Positions 31,733 through 45,707 of a DNA stretch of 64,000 nt are shown here, in pieces. The position numbers and the translations under genes are program-made. Location: assembly GCF_020536995.1 (NCBI RefSeq), contig NC_068357.1, positions 56,442,140 through 56,506,139 on the forward strand, in the 5' to 3' direction. Origin of the DNA: Dreissena polymorpha. Lineage: Eukaryota; Mollusca; Bivalvia; Myida; Dreissenidae. Under the pieces are notes generated by a model. It ran no database searches. It was not told where the DNA came from and worked only from the letters and a program-made list of their open reading frames with translations. The first letter of the stretch is position 1; each line of letters begins with the position of its first letter.

Positions 31733-33459
31733 TAATTGATTCTTTTTTTCTTACAATATATCTCCTTTTGGGCGATGCCATCACAGATTAAATGGAAAGA
31801 CAAGAAATGTCAGTACCCAAGTTCCAGATAACACTCAAACAGCTGTACAGCCCCAAAAATTGTGGATTGAAAGTAAAAACATAAGCTGCCATCTTGTACA
31901 GTATAGTCTATACCCTGGAATCTTCTGGGAGTCTGGGCTGTACCTGGTATTTGAGCTGGAAACCATGTCGCCCATAGATCATGGTAGGGTAGTTAGGGCG
32001 GTGGAAGGCCAGGTAGGTATGGCGAGAAAAAGGGGAAAACTTTGGTTTATTGCAAAAGTCAGAAGGTACAGCCATCACATCCTCAGTGATGAATTCATCA
32101 AGAGGGTATTGACTGAACCACAAAGATGCGAGGGGATTCCTGGATCGTCATTTACCCTGAGGCAAGGTCCCAACTGCACTAGACTTCCCTGCATTGCCAG
32201 TGGGGTTGGGATTGTAAGCATGCTTATTACCAGAAACCACTAGCATGTGTATCCCTAGTATTGGCGTTCTTATAACCTCAACCCACAAAGCCAATCGTAA
32301 ACAATTACACATCATCAACCAATGGAACAAAGCTTTTTAGATATATGCTGACGTTTACACTACTAAATACCTGACTCAAGCCTCTCATCTAAAACATTGT
32401 CCAGAAACTTGGCAACAACACCTGCGCCTGGTTGATATATGTTGAAAAGTTTTGAAGTCTCAGGGATGCATGCCTCTCCATACCATTTGGTACAGTATAC
32501 ATGGAAACTTTTTTATTTTATCTACCAAACTGGGTCAAGGTAAATCCTTTCAGTAAATGTTCTTGTGACTTTTCATTTTTGATATTTTTATATCTTTTTT
32601 TCAATGTATTGCATGCTATATTTAGTACTGTCCAGTGATCAACACACATCAGTCATAACATATAAAGCAACCTATCCCCAATCTGCAACACCATTACAGT
32701 CAACAGTCCAGACCACTGCAACATAAGTTATTGTTTAGCTGTTGACGTGCTGGTGTCCTAACCTTTATAACAGAGGAAAATTCAAAATGGATAGTATGTT
32801 ATATGTATATTTGTACTCCAAATACAAGATAAATTAAATTTGTGTCTTTCATATTACCATTTGTTTTGTATTAAATCATGTTCTACAAGGTGCTTCATAT
32901 TGACATATTAACACAGAGTAATTAACTTAATAGCCCAGGAAGATGCAAAGAAATCGTCCACTATGATATGGATTGCAACGACGCTTGGATTATGTCTGCA
33001 TTTTGTTAGCTTCATCACCACTTGAGTTTATCTCAAGAGGAAACGCTGGATATGTATAATACTTTTGTAGACTTTATTGATTATTCATAAAAAAAAAAAA
33101 AAATTTCTTACAATATATCTCCTTTTGGGCTATGCCATCACAGATTAAATGCAAAGACAAGATATGTCAGTACCCCAGTTCCAGATAACACTCCAACTGC
33201 TGTACAGCCCCAAAAACTGTTGATTGAAAGTTGCAACAACATAAGCTGTCATCTTGTACAGTATGGTCTGCACCCTGGGAGTCTGGGCTGTACTTGGTAA
33301 TTGAGCTGGGAACCATGTCGCTCTTAGATCACGGAAGGGTCGTAAGGGCGGTGGAGGGCCAGGTACGTATGGCGAGAAAAAGGGAAAGGCTTGATTCATC
33401 AGAGAAGTCAGGAGGTAAGGCCATCACATCCTCAGTGATAATTTCATCAAGAGTTTTGG

Positions 33460-33900
33460 GAGCACAGCGGTAGAGTCATCCAGCTATGGGAAATCCGCTG
33501 GCATAGTCCAGCAGGGGTTGCCTAATTTTAGGAGCACAGCGGTAGTCGTCCAGCTACTGGAATCCCGCTGGCATAGTCCAGCAGGTGTTGCCCAGTTTGA
33601 GGAGCACAGTGGTAGAGTCGTCCAGCTACGGGAATCCCGCTTGAATAATCCAGCAGGGGTGGCCCAGTTTTGGGAGCACAGCGGTAGAGTCGTAAAGCTA
33701 AGGGAATCCGCTGGCATAGTCCAGCAGGGGTTTCCCAGTTTTAGAAGCATAGCAATAGTCGTCCAGCTATCGGAATCCCGCTGGCATAGTCCAGCAGGGG
33801 CTGCCCAGTTTTAGGAGCACAGCGATAGTCGTCCAGCTACGGGAATTCTGCTGGCAAAGTCCAGCAGGGGTGGTCCAGTTATGGGAGAACCACGGTAAAC
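33460..33900. repeat. 70-bp tandem array, about six units
   Basis: Units of 70 or 72 bases carry 'gagcacagcggtag', 'cgtccagctac', 'gaatcccgctggcatagtcc' and 'agcaggggttgcccagtttt'. The 2-base difference ('gtagagtc' versus 'gtagtc') changes frame between units, so the long frames on either strand are unlikely to be translated. Confidence 0.9.
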
Positions 33901-35732
33901 CACCGTGAGTCGTCCAATTACTGGTTTCGCAGTGGTAGCCGCCAGCAGGAGTTTTCAAGCTATGGGAACACCGCTGTAAACAGCCTGGGTGTCCAGTCGC
34001 CGCGTTCCCTGTAGTTACACCCAGAGGAATCTGTCTTGTTATGGAGCCCCCTCAGTAAACCGCCCGAGGGATGCGTGCGGTTAAGAAGTCGCCCCAGGCA
34101 ACTCCCGGGGAAACAGAGAGCCAAGAACATCAACCGATAGAACGAAACTTTTCAGATTTATGCTGACATTAAAACTACTAAATACCCGACTCAAGCCTCT
34201 CATATTGACCATTGTCCAGAAACTTGCCAACACCACCTGCGCCTGGTTGACATATGATGCAAACTTTTGACGTCTCAGGGATGCATGCCTCTCCATACCA
34301 TTAAAAAAAAAATTCCAGTATACATGGAAACTTTTCTCTTTTTTTACCAAACTTAATCATGGTAAATCCTTTCAGTAAATGTTCTTGTGACTTTCCATTT
34401 TTACTATTTGTATACCTTTTTTTCAATGTATTTCATGCTATATTTAGTACTCTCCAGTGATCAACACACATCAGTCATTATATATAAAGCAACCTATTCC
34501 CAATCTGCAACACAATTACAGTCAACACACCAGACCACTGCAACACAAGTTTTTGTCCAAATACGAGATTAAATGTGTGTCTTTCATAATACAATTTGTT
34601 TTGTATTAAATCATGTTCTACAAGGTGCTCCATATTGACATATTAACACAGAGTAATTTACGAAATAGCAAAGGAAGATGCAAAGAAAACATCCGCTATA
34701 ATATGGGTTGCAACGACGCTGGGATTATGTCTGCTTATAGTAAGCGTCATCACCACTTGAGTTTATCTCACGAGGAAAAGCTAGATATGTATATTACGTT
34801 TGTAGACTTAATAGATTAGTCATAATTGAACTTATTTTTTAATAAATTTCTTACATTATGATCTCTTTTTGGGCGATGCCATCACAGACAACGTAGAAAG
34901 ACAAGAAATGTCACAACCGACGTTCTAGATATCACTTAAGTCATAGCAAAGGAAGATGCAAAGAAAATGTCCACTATGATATGGGTTGCAACAACTCTTG
35001 GATTATGTCTGCTTGCACTTATCGTCATCATTGCTTGTACGTGTCTCAAGAGGAAACGCTGAATATGTATATACGTTTTGAAGACTTTATTGTTTTTTAA
35101 TAATTGAAATTATATTTAAATTTCTTATAAAATATCTCCTTTGCCATCACAGATTAAATTGAAAGACAAGTACCCAAGTTCCAGATAACACTCAAGCAGC
35201 TGTACAGCCCCAACAATTGTTTATTGACAGTAAAAACATGTGCTGCCATCTTGTAATGTATGGTCTTCACCCTGGATCAATCTGAGCAGGATCAGGTTGA
35301 GAACTTCAATTTTTTTTATAAATCTTCCCATCACAAAGGAAATGACAGCATACAGCTGCTTTCAACTCTGATCATTAGCTCAATTTCATTTTAATATTCG
35401 TTGATGTCTCTGTTTTTGAAGCTGGATATGGAACTCAGCTTGATTTAAGGGTTATCAAATGTGAAAGTGGGTGGGGTACCCGTCAAAATGTGTTCAGGCT
35501 TTTTAACAAACACTGAGATATCAATGACAGAGTTGTAAATGGTGTAAATATCCTTGATGTTTTAGGAAATCAACAAGGAACCATTGATCATTGACGTAAG
35601 TCGTTACAGACAGCAAGGGCATATCTCTCATTTCTCCATCCAATGGCAGTGAAATAATTGACAGTTAGTAGCTGGATTTGTTTGACAGCCCCGCTGTGCT
35701 ATCATTTCCAAATCATAATCACTGCAACACTT

Positions 35733-36683
35733 TTTTCGGCGTCTTTGTAACACTGTTTTACTGCGTGTTCAGCATGAAACAATTTTATCTTTAATGAAAA
35801 GGCTTAATAGATAGAACAATTTTACACTCAATCTCGACATCAATACAGTTTGTGCGTCCACCTTTTATTTTCAGAGGCAACAGCGTTTTTACTTAAAGGC
35901 TATGTTCTCATATTAGTGCTGACTTTCATATTCCTATCAACATGTTAACATGTAAAAGTATAAAAAGCAGTGGAAGCGTGGCCTCACTTTAATGCATTGC
36001 ATTTCAACCCGCGAGTTATCAGGGTTTATTTACAGGTCATCGCTGCGTCCGAAGACGCTTATGTGCTGACCCGAGTTCGTGGCCAGTTTGTTATATAATA
36101 TAGACCCTATCCATGAACTAGGTGAACTGAGATTTTGTTTAGACCACATAAGATGTTAAATGAAGATATTCAGCGATATAATTATGGTATGTCAATAATA
36201 GATTCTTTATGTGTTTTCAACAATACCATGATAAATATTATTTTTAATTAATTTAACAAGAATTATTCCACCATATTGCCTAATGTATTAAGCATGAGCG
36301 CGATGATTCTCGATACTGTTAATAATCGAATAAAAAAGCAATGCCCGACAAACCACTAAAACAGGTTTGTTCGAAGAACGCGCGTATAAATATTTAAAAT
36401 ATGTACGGATACTTCGCATGTGGCCGGTTGACTCATATGTTTAAATTTCACTTCCATTCTTCATTTGGTTTTCTGTTTTGTATCTATAGGTTTATGACCA
36501 GCAATATGTAATTATGCAAAATAAGCCGCGAAAACTCCGCGTAACATCCCGTATTGCGTGTGATCCAGCTAAGAACTGCACAGTAAAAGACATTCGCTAT
36601 CCTTGGTCTCATTTTTTTAACTCTTTACCTTTCACAAACTCAAACCACAATCAACGCCGCATATATTTTTTAAAGATATATCT
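35733..36683. other. Segment present in copy A only
   Basis: At the matching place copy B runs 'cacttttttggctataagca' without a gap. The extra 951 bases show no terminal inverted repeat or target duplication, so a deletion in copy B is more likely than an insertion in A. No gene recognised. Confidence 0.55.
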
Positions 36684-37941
36684 TGTTGGCTATAAGCAAT
36701 AAGCCTCTGCTTGAAGCATCCATAATCAATATTATGTTGCAGATGACAGCTACGTATTTCTCAGCCAGGTAGATCAAGCACTGCAAGATTAAAGTGTATA
36801 CAGTGATCTACAGAATATGTATATTTTAACACTGCTATTTAGTTACACCGCATTATACTTAATCTTAGTGTTAATTCAGAATGTCTGTGTTATGATTAAG
36901 GAGGGTAGTAAATAGCAAAATTGGTATTTGAATATTTGGTCATAAAAGTGTTTGAATAAATTTAATATTTGATCATCTGGTATTCAATATATGTGAACAA
37001 GATCTGAAAGTTTATAAAAGTTTAGTATGAACAAAGCCATCCATATAGCTCTCGAGTTCTTCCGCGGTTATCTTATATAACTCGCTTATAAAACAGCAGC
37101 CTTTCTGATACGAGGCATAACAAAGATGCAAGAACATTTGTTTATTTGTTGACAGTTTCAAAGTTTTGGACATGATAAATGTAGTTGCTGAACAGCATGT
37201 TGAACTTAATTGAACTTAATTGTGCATTAAACGTTTGATTAAAGATAATGGTTGATCATGGTTAACACTTTCATCTATGGGGTAATCAGTTACAGCAAAC
37301 TGTCAACACGTAAACACAACAGAAGGATGGAAGTTCGATTTTGACACCTTTCCTGTTTACTTGAGATCCATAGATGACAAAAAAGGAAAGCAAGAATAAA
37401 ATGACAGAAAGAAACTGGTATTTGAATACAAAAAAAAAATACTCTAATATTTTTTTATTTTTGGAATATTTATTGCCATCCCTAGTTTTGATTGATGGTG
37501 TTGTCAGTACCAGAATTAAGACTTCAGGTTCATTTAAAAATATAAACTCTAAATAGATGGAGAGATGGTCCCAGAATCAGCTTGTATTTAAGGTTTGTAA
37601 GCATAATCTATTCACATGCCAGTGAAAGTTTGCAGAAATATATTTTTGACCTTGTTAGAGGGGCAGGGGGGGGGGGGGGATTGAAAAAAGCAATGCACAG
37701 CACCTTGCAATTTCGTTGTAGATCTTTCCCTACTTCATTTGAGCTGGAAAACAGGGCTTAATGCATGCACCTTAAGTGTTGTCTAATATAAGTCTGTGCA
37801 GTCTGCACAGCCTAATTAGGGACGTTTAAAAGAAGTGTCTTCTTAGCAAATTAATCCAGTTTAGGAGGAAAGTGTGACTTTAGGTACATGCATTAAGACC
37901 TGTTTTTCCAGAGCGCTGCTCATTTTTTATTCTACTGTCAG

Positions 37942-38160
37942 GCACTTGAGAAGTCCATAAAGGCTCAAGTTGACTGGCTAGTGAACATCATGGACAGTAG
38001 GTCGGCAGCATTAGAAAAAGACATCAATACAGAAAAAGCAACAGTGTCCACTCTGATTGACCAGACGACCGTTTTCTCTAGGAACATGCTGGAAATGGTC
38101 AAGGATAGCATGAAGCAAATGAGTAGTCTTTCCCCTTATTTAAATACATCTACATGTACA
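37942..38160 (+). CDS. Coiled-coil exon, TRIM-like (copy A)
   Basis: A clean acceptor (tctactgtcag) opens a frame ALEKSIKAQVDWLVNIMDSR, SAALEKDINTEKATVSTLID, QTTVFSRNMLEMVKDSMKQM. Long amphipathic helices of this kind follow the B-box in bivalve TRIM-like proteins, but no RING, B-box or NHL part lies in this window, so the family is a guess. No clear donor follows. Its twin in copy B has lost two bases, so it is out of frame there. Confidence 0.35.
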
Positions 38161-38269
38161 CAGGAATTCAATATTCAGTATGTCTGTATTAACAAATCTC
38201 GACATAGTGTCAAAAATGAAAGATATTGGAGTGAAAAAATGTAGTCAGCGGTGGGTTTTTTGTTCAAAT

Positions 38270-39050
38270 TTTTTATATTAGTTTTTAGATAAACATTTTA
38301 TTAATGTCCCATCAAGCTCTACAAGCAACACTTTATAAAAATGTAATATTTAAAACACTTTGTCATTTTTGAAGACTTTTGTTAGCAAAAAACAACAAAA
38401 ATAACTTCCCAATTTTGGTCAAAGGGCCACAATTTTTCTCAATCCAATGGGAAGTGGCCCTATTCCCAAAATGGTGGAAAAAAAACACTGGTCAGTGGTT
38501 GCTGGCACATGCAAAAACAATTAATGTTTAAGTGTCTGAAAATAAGTCTTATGATGCTGTATGCAGAAGAGTTTATGAAAAGTATTACAATGAGATAGAG
38601 CAGTTTCTGTCTGCAGAAGTGCAATATCCAAAGCCATTGAAGGCACACAAAATCAGAAATAGAGACAAGTCAGAAAAAAATGAATTCGCAAAAAACAAAC
38701 TGAAAGTTTTACGGATGTTTCCACATATTAAGCAGAGGATCTTAATGCATCCATAACTGAAAACTCTAGTTCAATAAATGAACTTCTAGACTTAAATAAA
38801 ACTCAAAGATTGAAGCTAAAGTTGGTTACATTAAAACACTGAAACAAAATTAAAGAGAATCAAAAGCCGGTAAAAACGTTTTATTACAGGCAAATAATTG
38901 TCTGAATTTGTCTCAAAAAGGGGGAGAAATCAATCAGCTTCCCTCAAGAGTTGCTTATGCAGAATCTTCATTTAAAAAGAAGGCTGATCAGATAAAACTA
39001 ATGATATCCGAAAAAGTGAACATTTGAAGCAGGGTTCCTGTTGTTGATCG
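38270..39050 (+). other. Unrecognised region shared by copies A and B
   Basis: Includes a frame of 74 residues (38532-38756) with VCRRVYEKYYNEIEQFLSAE and lysine-rich stretches, not recognised. The same sequence is in copy B at 46700-47480, with a one-base difference that shortens the frame. Confidence 0.3.
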
Positions 39051-40274
39051 CCGACTCGTTACTAAGTTCAGACACGAAAAAAGCACTCGACCCATCGGGC
39101 TACTGGCTTAGAATTTTCACTTGACCGACACAAAAATCACTCGACCCGGTCGACGGTCGAGCGGGTTACAGCCAAAACTGCTACTAAATACCCGACTCAC
39201 GCCTGTCATCTTAAACATTGTCCAGAAACTTGGCAACAACACCTGCGCCTGGTTGATATATATTGAAAAGTTTTGAAGTCTCAGGGATGCATGCCTCTCC
39301 ATACCATTTGGTACAGTATACATGGAAACTTTTTTATTTTATCTACCAAACTGGGTCAAGGTAAATCCTTTCAGTAAATGTATTTGTGACTTTCCATTTT
39401 TAATATTTTTATATCTTTTTTTCAATGTATTGCATGCTATATTTAGTACTGTCCAGTGATCAACACACATCAGTCATAACATATAAAGCAACCTATTCCC
39501 AATCTGCAACACCATTACAGTCAACACTCCAGACCACTTCAACACAAGTTATTGTTTAGCTGTTGAAGTGCTGGTGTCCTAACCTTTACAACAGAAGAAA
39601 ATTCAAAATGGATAGTATGTTATATGTATATTTGTACTCCAAATACAAGATAAATTAAATTTGTGTCTTTCATAATACCATTTGTTTTGTATTAAATCAT
39701 GTTCTACAAGGTGCTTCATATTGACATATTAACACAGAGTAATAAACTAAATAGCCAAGGACGATGCAAAGAAATCGTCCACTATGATATGGATTGCAAC
39801 GACGCTTGGATTATGTCTGCATTTTGTTAGCTTCATCACCACTTGAGTTTATCTCAAGAGGAAACGCTGGATATGTATATTACTTTTGTAGACTTTATTG
39901 ATTATTCATATTTTTTTATTTCTTACAATATATCTCCTTTTGGGCGATGCCATCACAGATTAAATGGAAAGACAAGATATGTCAGTGCCCAAGTTCCAGA
40001 TAACATTCCAACTGCTGTACAGCCCCAAAAATTGTTGATTGAAAGCAACAACATAAGCTGTCATCTTGTACAGTATGGTCTGCACCCTGGAACACTCTGG
40101 GAGTCTGGGCTGTACCTGGTAATTGAGCTGGGAACCATGTCGCTCTTAGATCATGGAAGGGTCGTAAGGGCGGTGGAGGGCCAGGTACGTATGGCGAGAA
40201 AAAGGGGAAGGCTTGGTTTATCAGAGAAGTCAGAAGGTAAGGCCATCACATCCTCAGTGATAAATTCATCAAGA

Positions 40275-40795
40275 GTTTTGGGAGCACAGCGGTAGAGTCA
40301 TCCAGCAACAGAAATCCCACTGGCATAGTCCAGCAGGGGTTGCCCAGTTTTTGGAGTGCAGCGGTAGTCGTCCAGCAACAGAAATCCCACAGGCATTGCC
40401 CAGCAGGGGTTGCCCAGTTTTAGGAGCACAGCAGTAGAGTCGTCCAGCTACGGGAATCCCGCTGGCATAGTCCAGCAGGTGTTGCTAAGTTTTAGGTGCA
40501 CAGTGGTAGAGTCCTCCAGCTTTGGGAATCCCTCTGGCATAATCCAGCAGGGATGGCCCAGTTTTGGGAGCACAGCGGTAGTCATCAAGCTATGGGAATC
40601 CGGCTGGCATAGTCCAGCAGGGGTTTCCCAGTTTTAGAAGCACAGCAATAGAGTCGTCCAGCTACAGGAATCCCGCTAGCATAGTCCTGCAGGGGCTGCC
40701 CAGTTTTAGGACCACAGCGATAGTCGTCCAGCTACGGGAATTCCGCTGGCACAGTCCAGTAGGGGTGGCCCAGTTATGGGAGAACCACCGTAAAT
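40275..40795. repeat. 70-bp tandem array in copy B, about seven units
   Basis: Same unit as 33460-33900. One more unit than in copy A, and unit order differs, so the array has changed since the large duplication. Confidence 0.9.
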
Positions 40796-43008
40796 CACCG
40801 TGAGTCGTCCAATTACCAGTATCGCACCGGTAACCGCCAGCAGGAGTTTTCAAGCTATGGGAACACAGCTGTAAACAGCCGTGAGGTGTCCAGTCGCCGT
40901 GTTCCCTGTGGTTGCACCCAGAGGAATCTGTCTTGTTATGGAGCCCCCTCGGTAAACCGCCCGAGCGGTGCGTGCGGTTACGAAGTTGCCCCAGGCAACT
41001 CTCGGGGAAACAGAGAGCCAAGAACATCAACCAATGGAACGAAACTTTTCAGATTTATGCCCACATTAAAACTACTAAATACCCGACTCAAGCCTCTCAT
41101 ATTGACCATTGTCCAGAAACTTGCAAACACCACCTGCGCCTGGTTGACATATGATGCTAACTTTTGACATCTCAGGGATGCATGCCTCTCCATACCATTG
41201 AAAATTTTGGTCCAGAATACATGGAAACTTTTCTCTTTTTCTACCAAACTGAATCATGGTAAATCCTTTCAGTAAATGTTCTTGTGACTTACAATTTTTA
41301 CTATTTGTATACCTTTTTTTCAATTTATTTCATGCTATATTTAGTACTCTCCAGTGATCAACACACATCATTCATTACATATAAAGCAACCTTTTCCCAA
41401 TCTGCAACACAATTACAGTAAACACTCCAGACCACTGCAACACAAGTTATTGTCCAAATACGAGATTTAATGTGTGTCTTTCATAATACAATTTGTTTTG
41501 TATTAAATCATGTTCTACAAGGTGCTCCATATTGACATATTAACACAGAGTGATTTACGAAATAGCAAAGGAAGATGCAAAGAAAACATCTGCTATGATA
41601 TGGGTTGCAACGACGCTGGGATTATGTCTGCTTATAGTAAGCGTCATCACCACTTGAGTTTATCTCAAGAGAAAAAGCTGGATATGTATATTACTTTTGT
41701 AGACTTAATAGATTAGTCTTAATTGAACTTATTTTTTAATAAATTTCTTACATTATGATCTCTTTTTGGGCGATGCCATCACAGACAACGTAGAAAGACA
41801 AGAAATGTCACAACCCAAGTTCTAGATAACACTTAAGTCATAGCAAAGGATCTTCCCATCACACAGGAAATGACAGCATACAGCTGCTTTCAACTCTGAT
41901 CATTAGCTCAATTTAATTTTTATATTCGCTGATGTCTCTGTTTTTGAAGCAGGATATGGAACTCAGCTTGATTTAAGGGTTATCAAATGTGAAAGTGGGT
42001 GGGGTACCCGTCAAAATGTGTTTAGGCTTTTTAAAAAAAAAACTGAGATATCAATGACAAGAGTTGTAAATGATGTAAATATCCTTGATGTTTTAGGAAA
42101 TCAACAAAGAACCATTGATCATTGACGTAAGTCGTTACAAACAGCAAGGGCATATCTCTCATTTCTCCATCCAATGGCAGTGAAATAATTGACAGTTAGT
42201 AGCTGGATTTGTTTGACAGCCCCGCTGTGCTATCATTTCCAAATCATAATCACTGCAACACTTTTTTGGCTATAAGCAATTAAAGCCTCTGCTTGAAGCA
42301 TCCATAATCAATATTATGTTGCAGATGACAGCTATGTATTTCTCAGCCAGGTAGATCAAGCACTGCAAGATTACAGTGATCTACAGTATATGTATATTTT
42401 AACACTGCTTTTTAGTTACACCGCATTATACTTAATCTTAGTGTTAATTCAGAATGTCTGTGTTATGATTAAGGAGGATAATTAATAGCAAAATTGGTAT
42501 TTGAATATTTGGTCATAAAAGTATTTGAATAAATTTAATATTTGATCATCTGGTATTCAATATATGTGAACAAGAACTGAAAGTTTATAATAGTTTAGTA
42601 TGAACAAAGCCATCCATATAGCTCTCGAGTTCTTCCGCGGTTATCTTATATAACCCGCTTATAAAACAGCAGCCTTTCTGATACGAACATAACAAAGATG
42701 CAAGAACATTTGTTTATTTGTTGACAGTTTCAAAGTTTTGGACACGATTAATGTAGTTGCTGAACAGCATATTGAACTTAATTGAACTTAATTGTGCATT
42801 AAACGTTTGATAAAAGATAATGGTTGATCATGGTTAACACTTTCATCTATGGGGTAATCAGTAACAGCAAACTGTCAACACGTAAACACAACAGAAGGAT
42901 GGAAGTTTGATTTTGACACCTTTCCTGTTTACTTGAGATCCATAGGAGGCATGGAGTGTTGTTTATTAGAGACTTAATAATTCATGTACTTATTACGCTT
43001 ATATAAAA

Positions 43009-45250
43009 ACAAGAGCACCGCCTTGCGGGTGCAGACCGCTCATCTATTTTCTTTTTAAAGGTGAAGAGACTCTCATTTTCAATCACAAAGGAGGGAGGGG
43101 TGGAGTGAAGAGGGGTGTATAGTGTGGGGTGTGGACATTTATTACATTATCTTCCAAAAATGAAAAAAAAAATGCACACACAAAAAAAATTGGGGGGGGG
43201 GGTGGGGGGTGGGGGGGGGGGGGATTCTTTGGTGAGATGGTTGGACGGTATTTCAAACATAAAATAATAAAAATAAATATTTGTGTTTTTTAACCGTTTC
43301 AAAAAAAAAAATGGGGGGGGTGAGGTGGGGGGGGTATAGTGTTAGGGTGTGGTGGTAATTTGTGAGATGATCTTAAAAAAATATTTAAAAAAAAAAAAGG
43401 GGGGGGTGAGGGGGGGTATAGTGTGAGGGTTTGAGGGTTTGGTGGTAATTTGTGAGATGATCTTAAAAAAAAAAAAAATAATAAAAAAATTAGGGGGGGG
43501 ATTCGGGTGGGGGGAGGGGGGGGTGGGGGGGATTCTTGGGTGCGATGGTTGGAGGGTATTTCAAACATAAAATAATCAAAATAAATATTTGTGTTTTTTA
43601 ACCGTTTCAAAAAAAAAAAATTGGTGGGGTGAGGTGGGGGGGTATAGTGTTAGGGTGTGGTGGTAATTTGTGAGATGATCTTAAAAAAATATTTAAAAAA
43701 AAAGAAAAAGGGGGGGTGAGGGGGGGGGGGTATAGTGTGAGGGTTTGAGGGTTTGGTGGTAATTTGTGAGATGATCTTAAAAAAAAAAAAAAAATAATAA
43801 AAAAAAATTAGGGGGGGGGGATTCGGGTGGGGGGAGGGGGGGTGGGGGGGATTCTTGGGTGCGATGGTTGGAGGGTATTTCAAACATAAAATAATCAAAA
43901 TAAATATTTGTGTTTTTTAACCGTTTAAAAAAAAAATAGGGGGGGGGGGTATAGTGTGAGGGTGTGGTGGTCATTTGTGAGATGATCTTAAAAAAAAATA
44001 AAAAATTGGGGGGGATTCGGGGGGGGGGGGGGAGAGGGCACGGGGGATGGTTTGGGTGGAGTCTATTGTGGTATGTCAGGTAAGAGTAGTTTTGTCAAAG
44101 TATCAATCAAATCTAATCATAAATAAAGAAGTTATGGCAATTTTAGCAAAATTTAATCATTTGACCTTGAGAGTCAAGGTCATTCAAAGGTCAAGGTAAA
44201 ATTCAACTTGCCAGGTACAGTAACCTCATGATAGCATGAAAGTATTTGAAGTTTGAAAGCAATAGCCTTGATACTTAAGAAGTAAAGTGGATCGAAACAC
44301 AAAATTTAACCATATATTCAAAGTTACTAAGTCAAAAAAGGGCCATAATTCCATAAAAATGATATCCAGAGTTATGCAACTTGTCCTTTAACTGTACCCT
44401 TATGATAGTTTGCGAGTGTTCCAAGTATGAAAGCAATATCTATGATAATTTAGGGGTAAAGTGGAACAAAACACAAAACTTAACCAAATTTTCAATTTTC
44501 TAAGTATAAAGGGCCCATAATTCCGTCCAAATGCCAGTTAGAGTTACATAACTTTGCTTGCACAGTCCCCTTATGATAGTTAATAAGTGTTGCAAGTATG
44601 AAAGCAATAGCTTTGATACTGTAGGAATAAAGTGGACCTAAAAACAAAACTCCAAATTTTCAATTTTCTAAGTAAAAAAAGGGCACATAATTCTGTCAAA
44701 ATGCCAGTCAGAGTTACATTACTTTGCCTGCACAGTCCCCTTATGATAGTTAGTAAGTGTTGCAAGTATGAAAGCAAAAGCTTTGATACTTAAGGAATAA
44801 AATGGACCTAAACACAAAACTTAACCAAAATTTTCAATTTTCTAAGTATAAAAAGGGCACATAATTCTGTCAAAATGCACGCCAGAGTTATCTAACTTTG
44901 CCTGCCCAGTCCCCTCATGATAGTAAGTAAGTGTACCAAGTTTGAATGCAATAGCATTGATACTTTCTGAGAAAAATGGACCTAAACGCAAAACTTAACC
45001 AAAATTTTCAATTTTCTAAGTATAAAAAGGGCACATAATTCTGTCAAAATGCACACCAGAGTTATCTAACTTTGCCTGCCCAGTCCCCTTATAATAGTAA
45101 GTAAGTGTACCAAGTTTGAATGCAATAGCATTGATACTTTCTGAGAAAAGTGGACCTAAACGCAAAACTTAACCGGACGCCAACGCCGACGCCGACGCCA
45201 AGGTGATGACAATAGCTCATAATTTTTTTTCAAAAAATAGATGAGCTAAA
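43009..45250 (+). mobile_element. Complete pearl-like element (GCTCATCTATTTT family), 2.2 kb
   Basis: Starts ACAAGAGCACCGCCTTGCGG. The word 'gctcatctatttt' (43038-43050) is exactly inverted at 45233-45245 ('aaaatagatgagc'), the right arm of a hairpin beginning 'agctcataa' (45213). In between are a G-rich minisatellite (43090-44035), the 'gtcaaggtcattcaaaggtc' part, about six ~175-bp cores, and a GACGCCGACGCC microsatellite. It ends GAGCTAAAAA. Copy A lacks this element, so it inserted in copy B after the duplication, or copy A lost it; about 60 bp of flank also differ. Confidence 0.8.
43140..44035. repeat. G-rich minisatellite inside the pearl-like element
   Basis: Repeats of G runs, A runs and 'gtgtgagggtgtggtggt' / 'aatttgtgagatgatctta'. 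A longer higher-order unit of about 240-300 bases is repeated (compare 43230-43500 with 43530-43810). Minus-strand proline-rich frames are artefacts. Confidence 0.85.
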
Positions 45251-45707
45251 AAGGAAAGCAAGAAAGAACAGAAAGAAACTGGTATTTGAATACAAAAAAA
45301 AATACTCTAATATTTTTTCTTGTATTCCAAGGTTTTTAAGCATAATCTATTCACATGCAAGAGAGAGTTGGCAGAAATATATTTTTGACCTTGTTAGAGG
45401 GGCAGGGGGGGGGGGGATTGAAAAAGAGCAATGCACAGCACCTTGCTATTTCGTTGTAGATCTTTCCCTACTTCATTTGAGCTAGAAAACGGGGCTAAAT
45501 GCATGCGCCTTAAGTGTTGTCTTATATAAGTCTGTGCAGTCTGCACAGGCTAATCAGGGACAATACTTTTTGCATTGATGTTATTTTCTGTTTAAAAGAA
45601 GTGTCTTCTTAGCAAATTAATCCAGTTTAGGAGGATAGTGTGACTTTAGGTACATGCATTAAGACCTGTTTTTCCAGAGCGCTGCTCATTTTTTATTCTA
45701 CTGTCAG

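Larger units (their letters stand above)
29052..32335 (+). repeat. First copy of a repeated unit, split by two insertions
   Basis: 'gaagatgcaaagaaaacgtc' and 'cacttgagtttatctcaaga' near 29090-29215 resume at 31740 with 'cttacaatatatctcc' and 'gatgccatcacagattaaat'. The same order occurs uninterrupted at 32940-33330 and 39760-40190. Two TA-flanked elements (29225-30703 and 30720-31732) fill the gap. The unit has coding-like frames (for example YSKRNHHLSLSQEETLDMYI) that I cannot assign. It may derive from an old retroelement; it is broken in all copies. Confidence 0.55.
32336..39050 (+). repeat. Large tandem duplication, copy A
   Basis: Aligns over nearly its whole length with 39172-47506, starting around 'ctactaaatac' and ending at 'gcagggttcctgttgttgat'. 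It contains two sub-units of the same repeated family (32336-34140 and 34140-35300), a 70-bp repeat array, a long shared unique part and a coiled-coil exon. It lacks the pearl-like and hAT-like insertions of copy B, and holds about 950 bp (35733-36683) and about 120 bp (near 37450-37580) that copy B lacks. Confidence 0.8.

Noticed and set aside
33484-33814. Possible 23-residue repeat protein in the 70-bp array
   Set aside because: Unit length alternates between 70 and 72 bases, so no frame is conserved through the array or between copies A and B.
35733-36683. Mobile element present only in copy A
   Set aside because: No inverted ends or target duplication; deletion from copy B explains it more simply.
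34081-41247. Minus-strand frames such as 'NGMERHASLR..KFASYVNQAQ'
   Set aside because: They recur in every repeated unit but with differing breaks, and plus-strand frames are as good; left as unassigned repeat sequence that may be an old retroelement relic.
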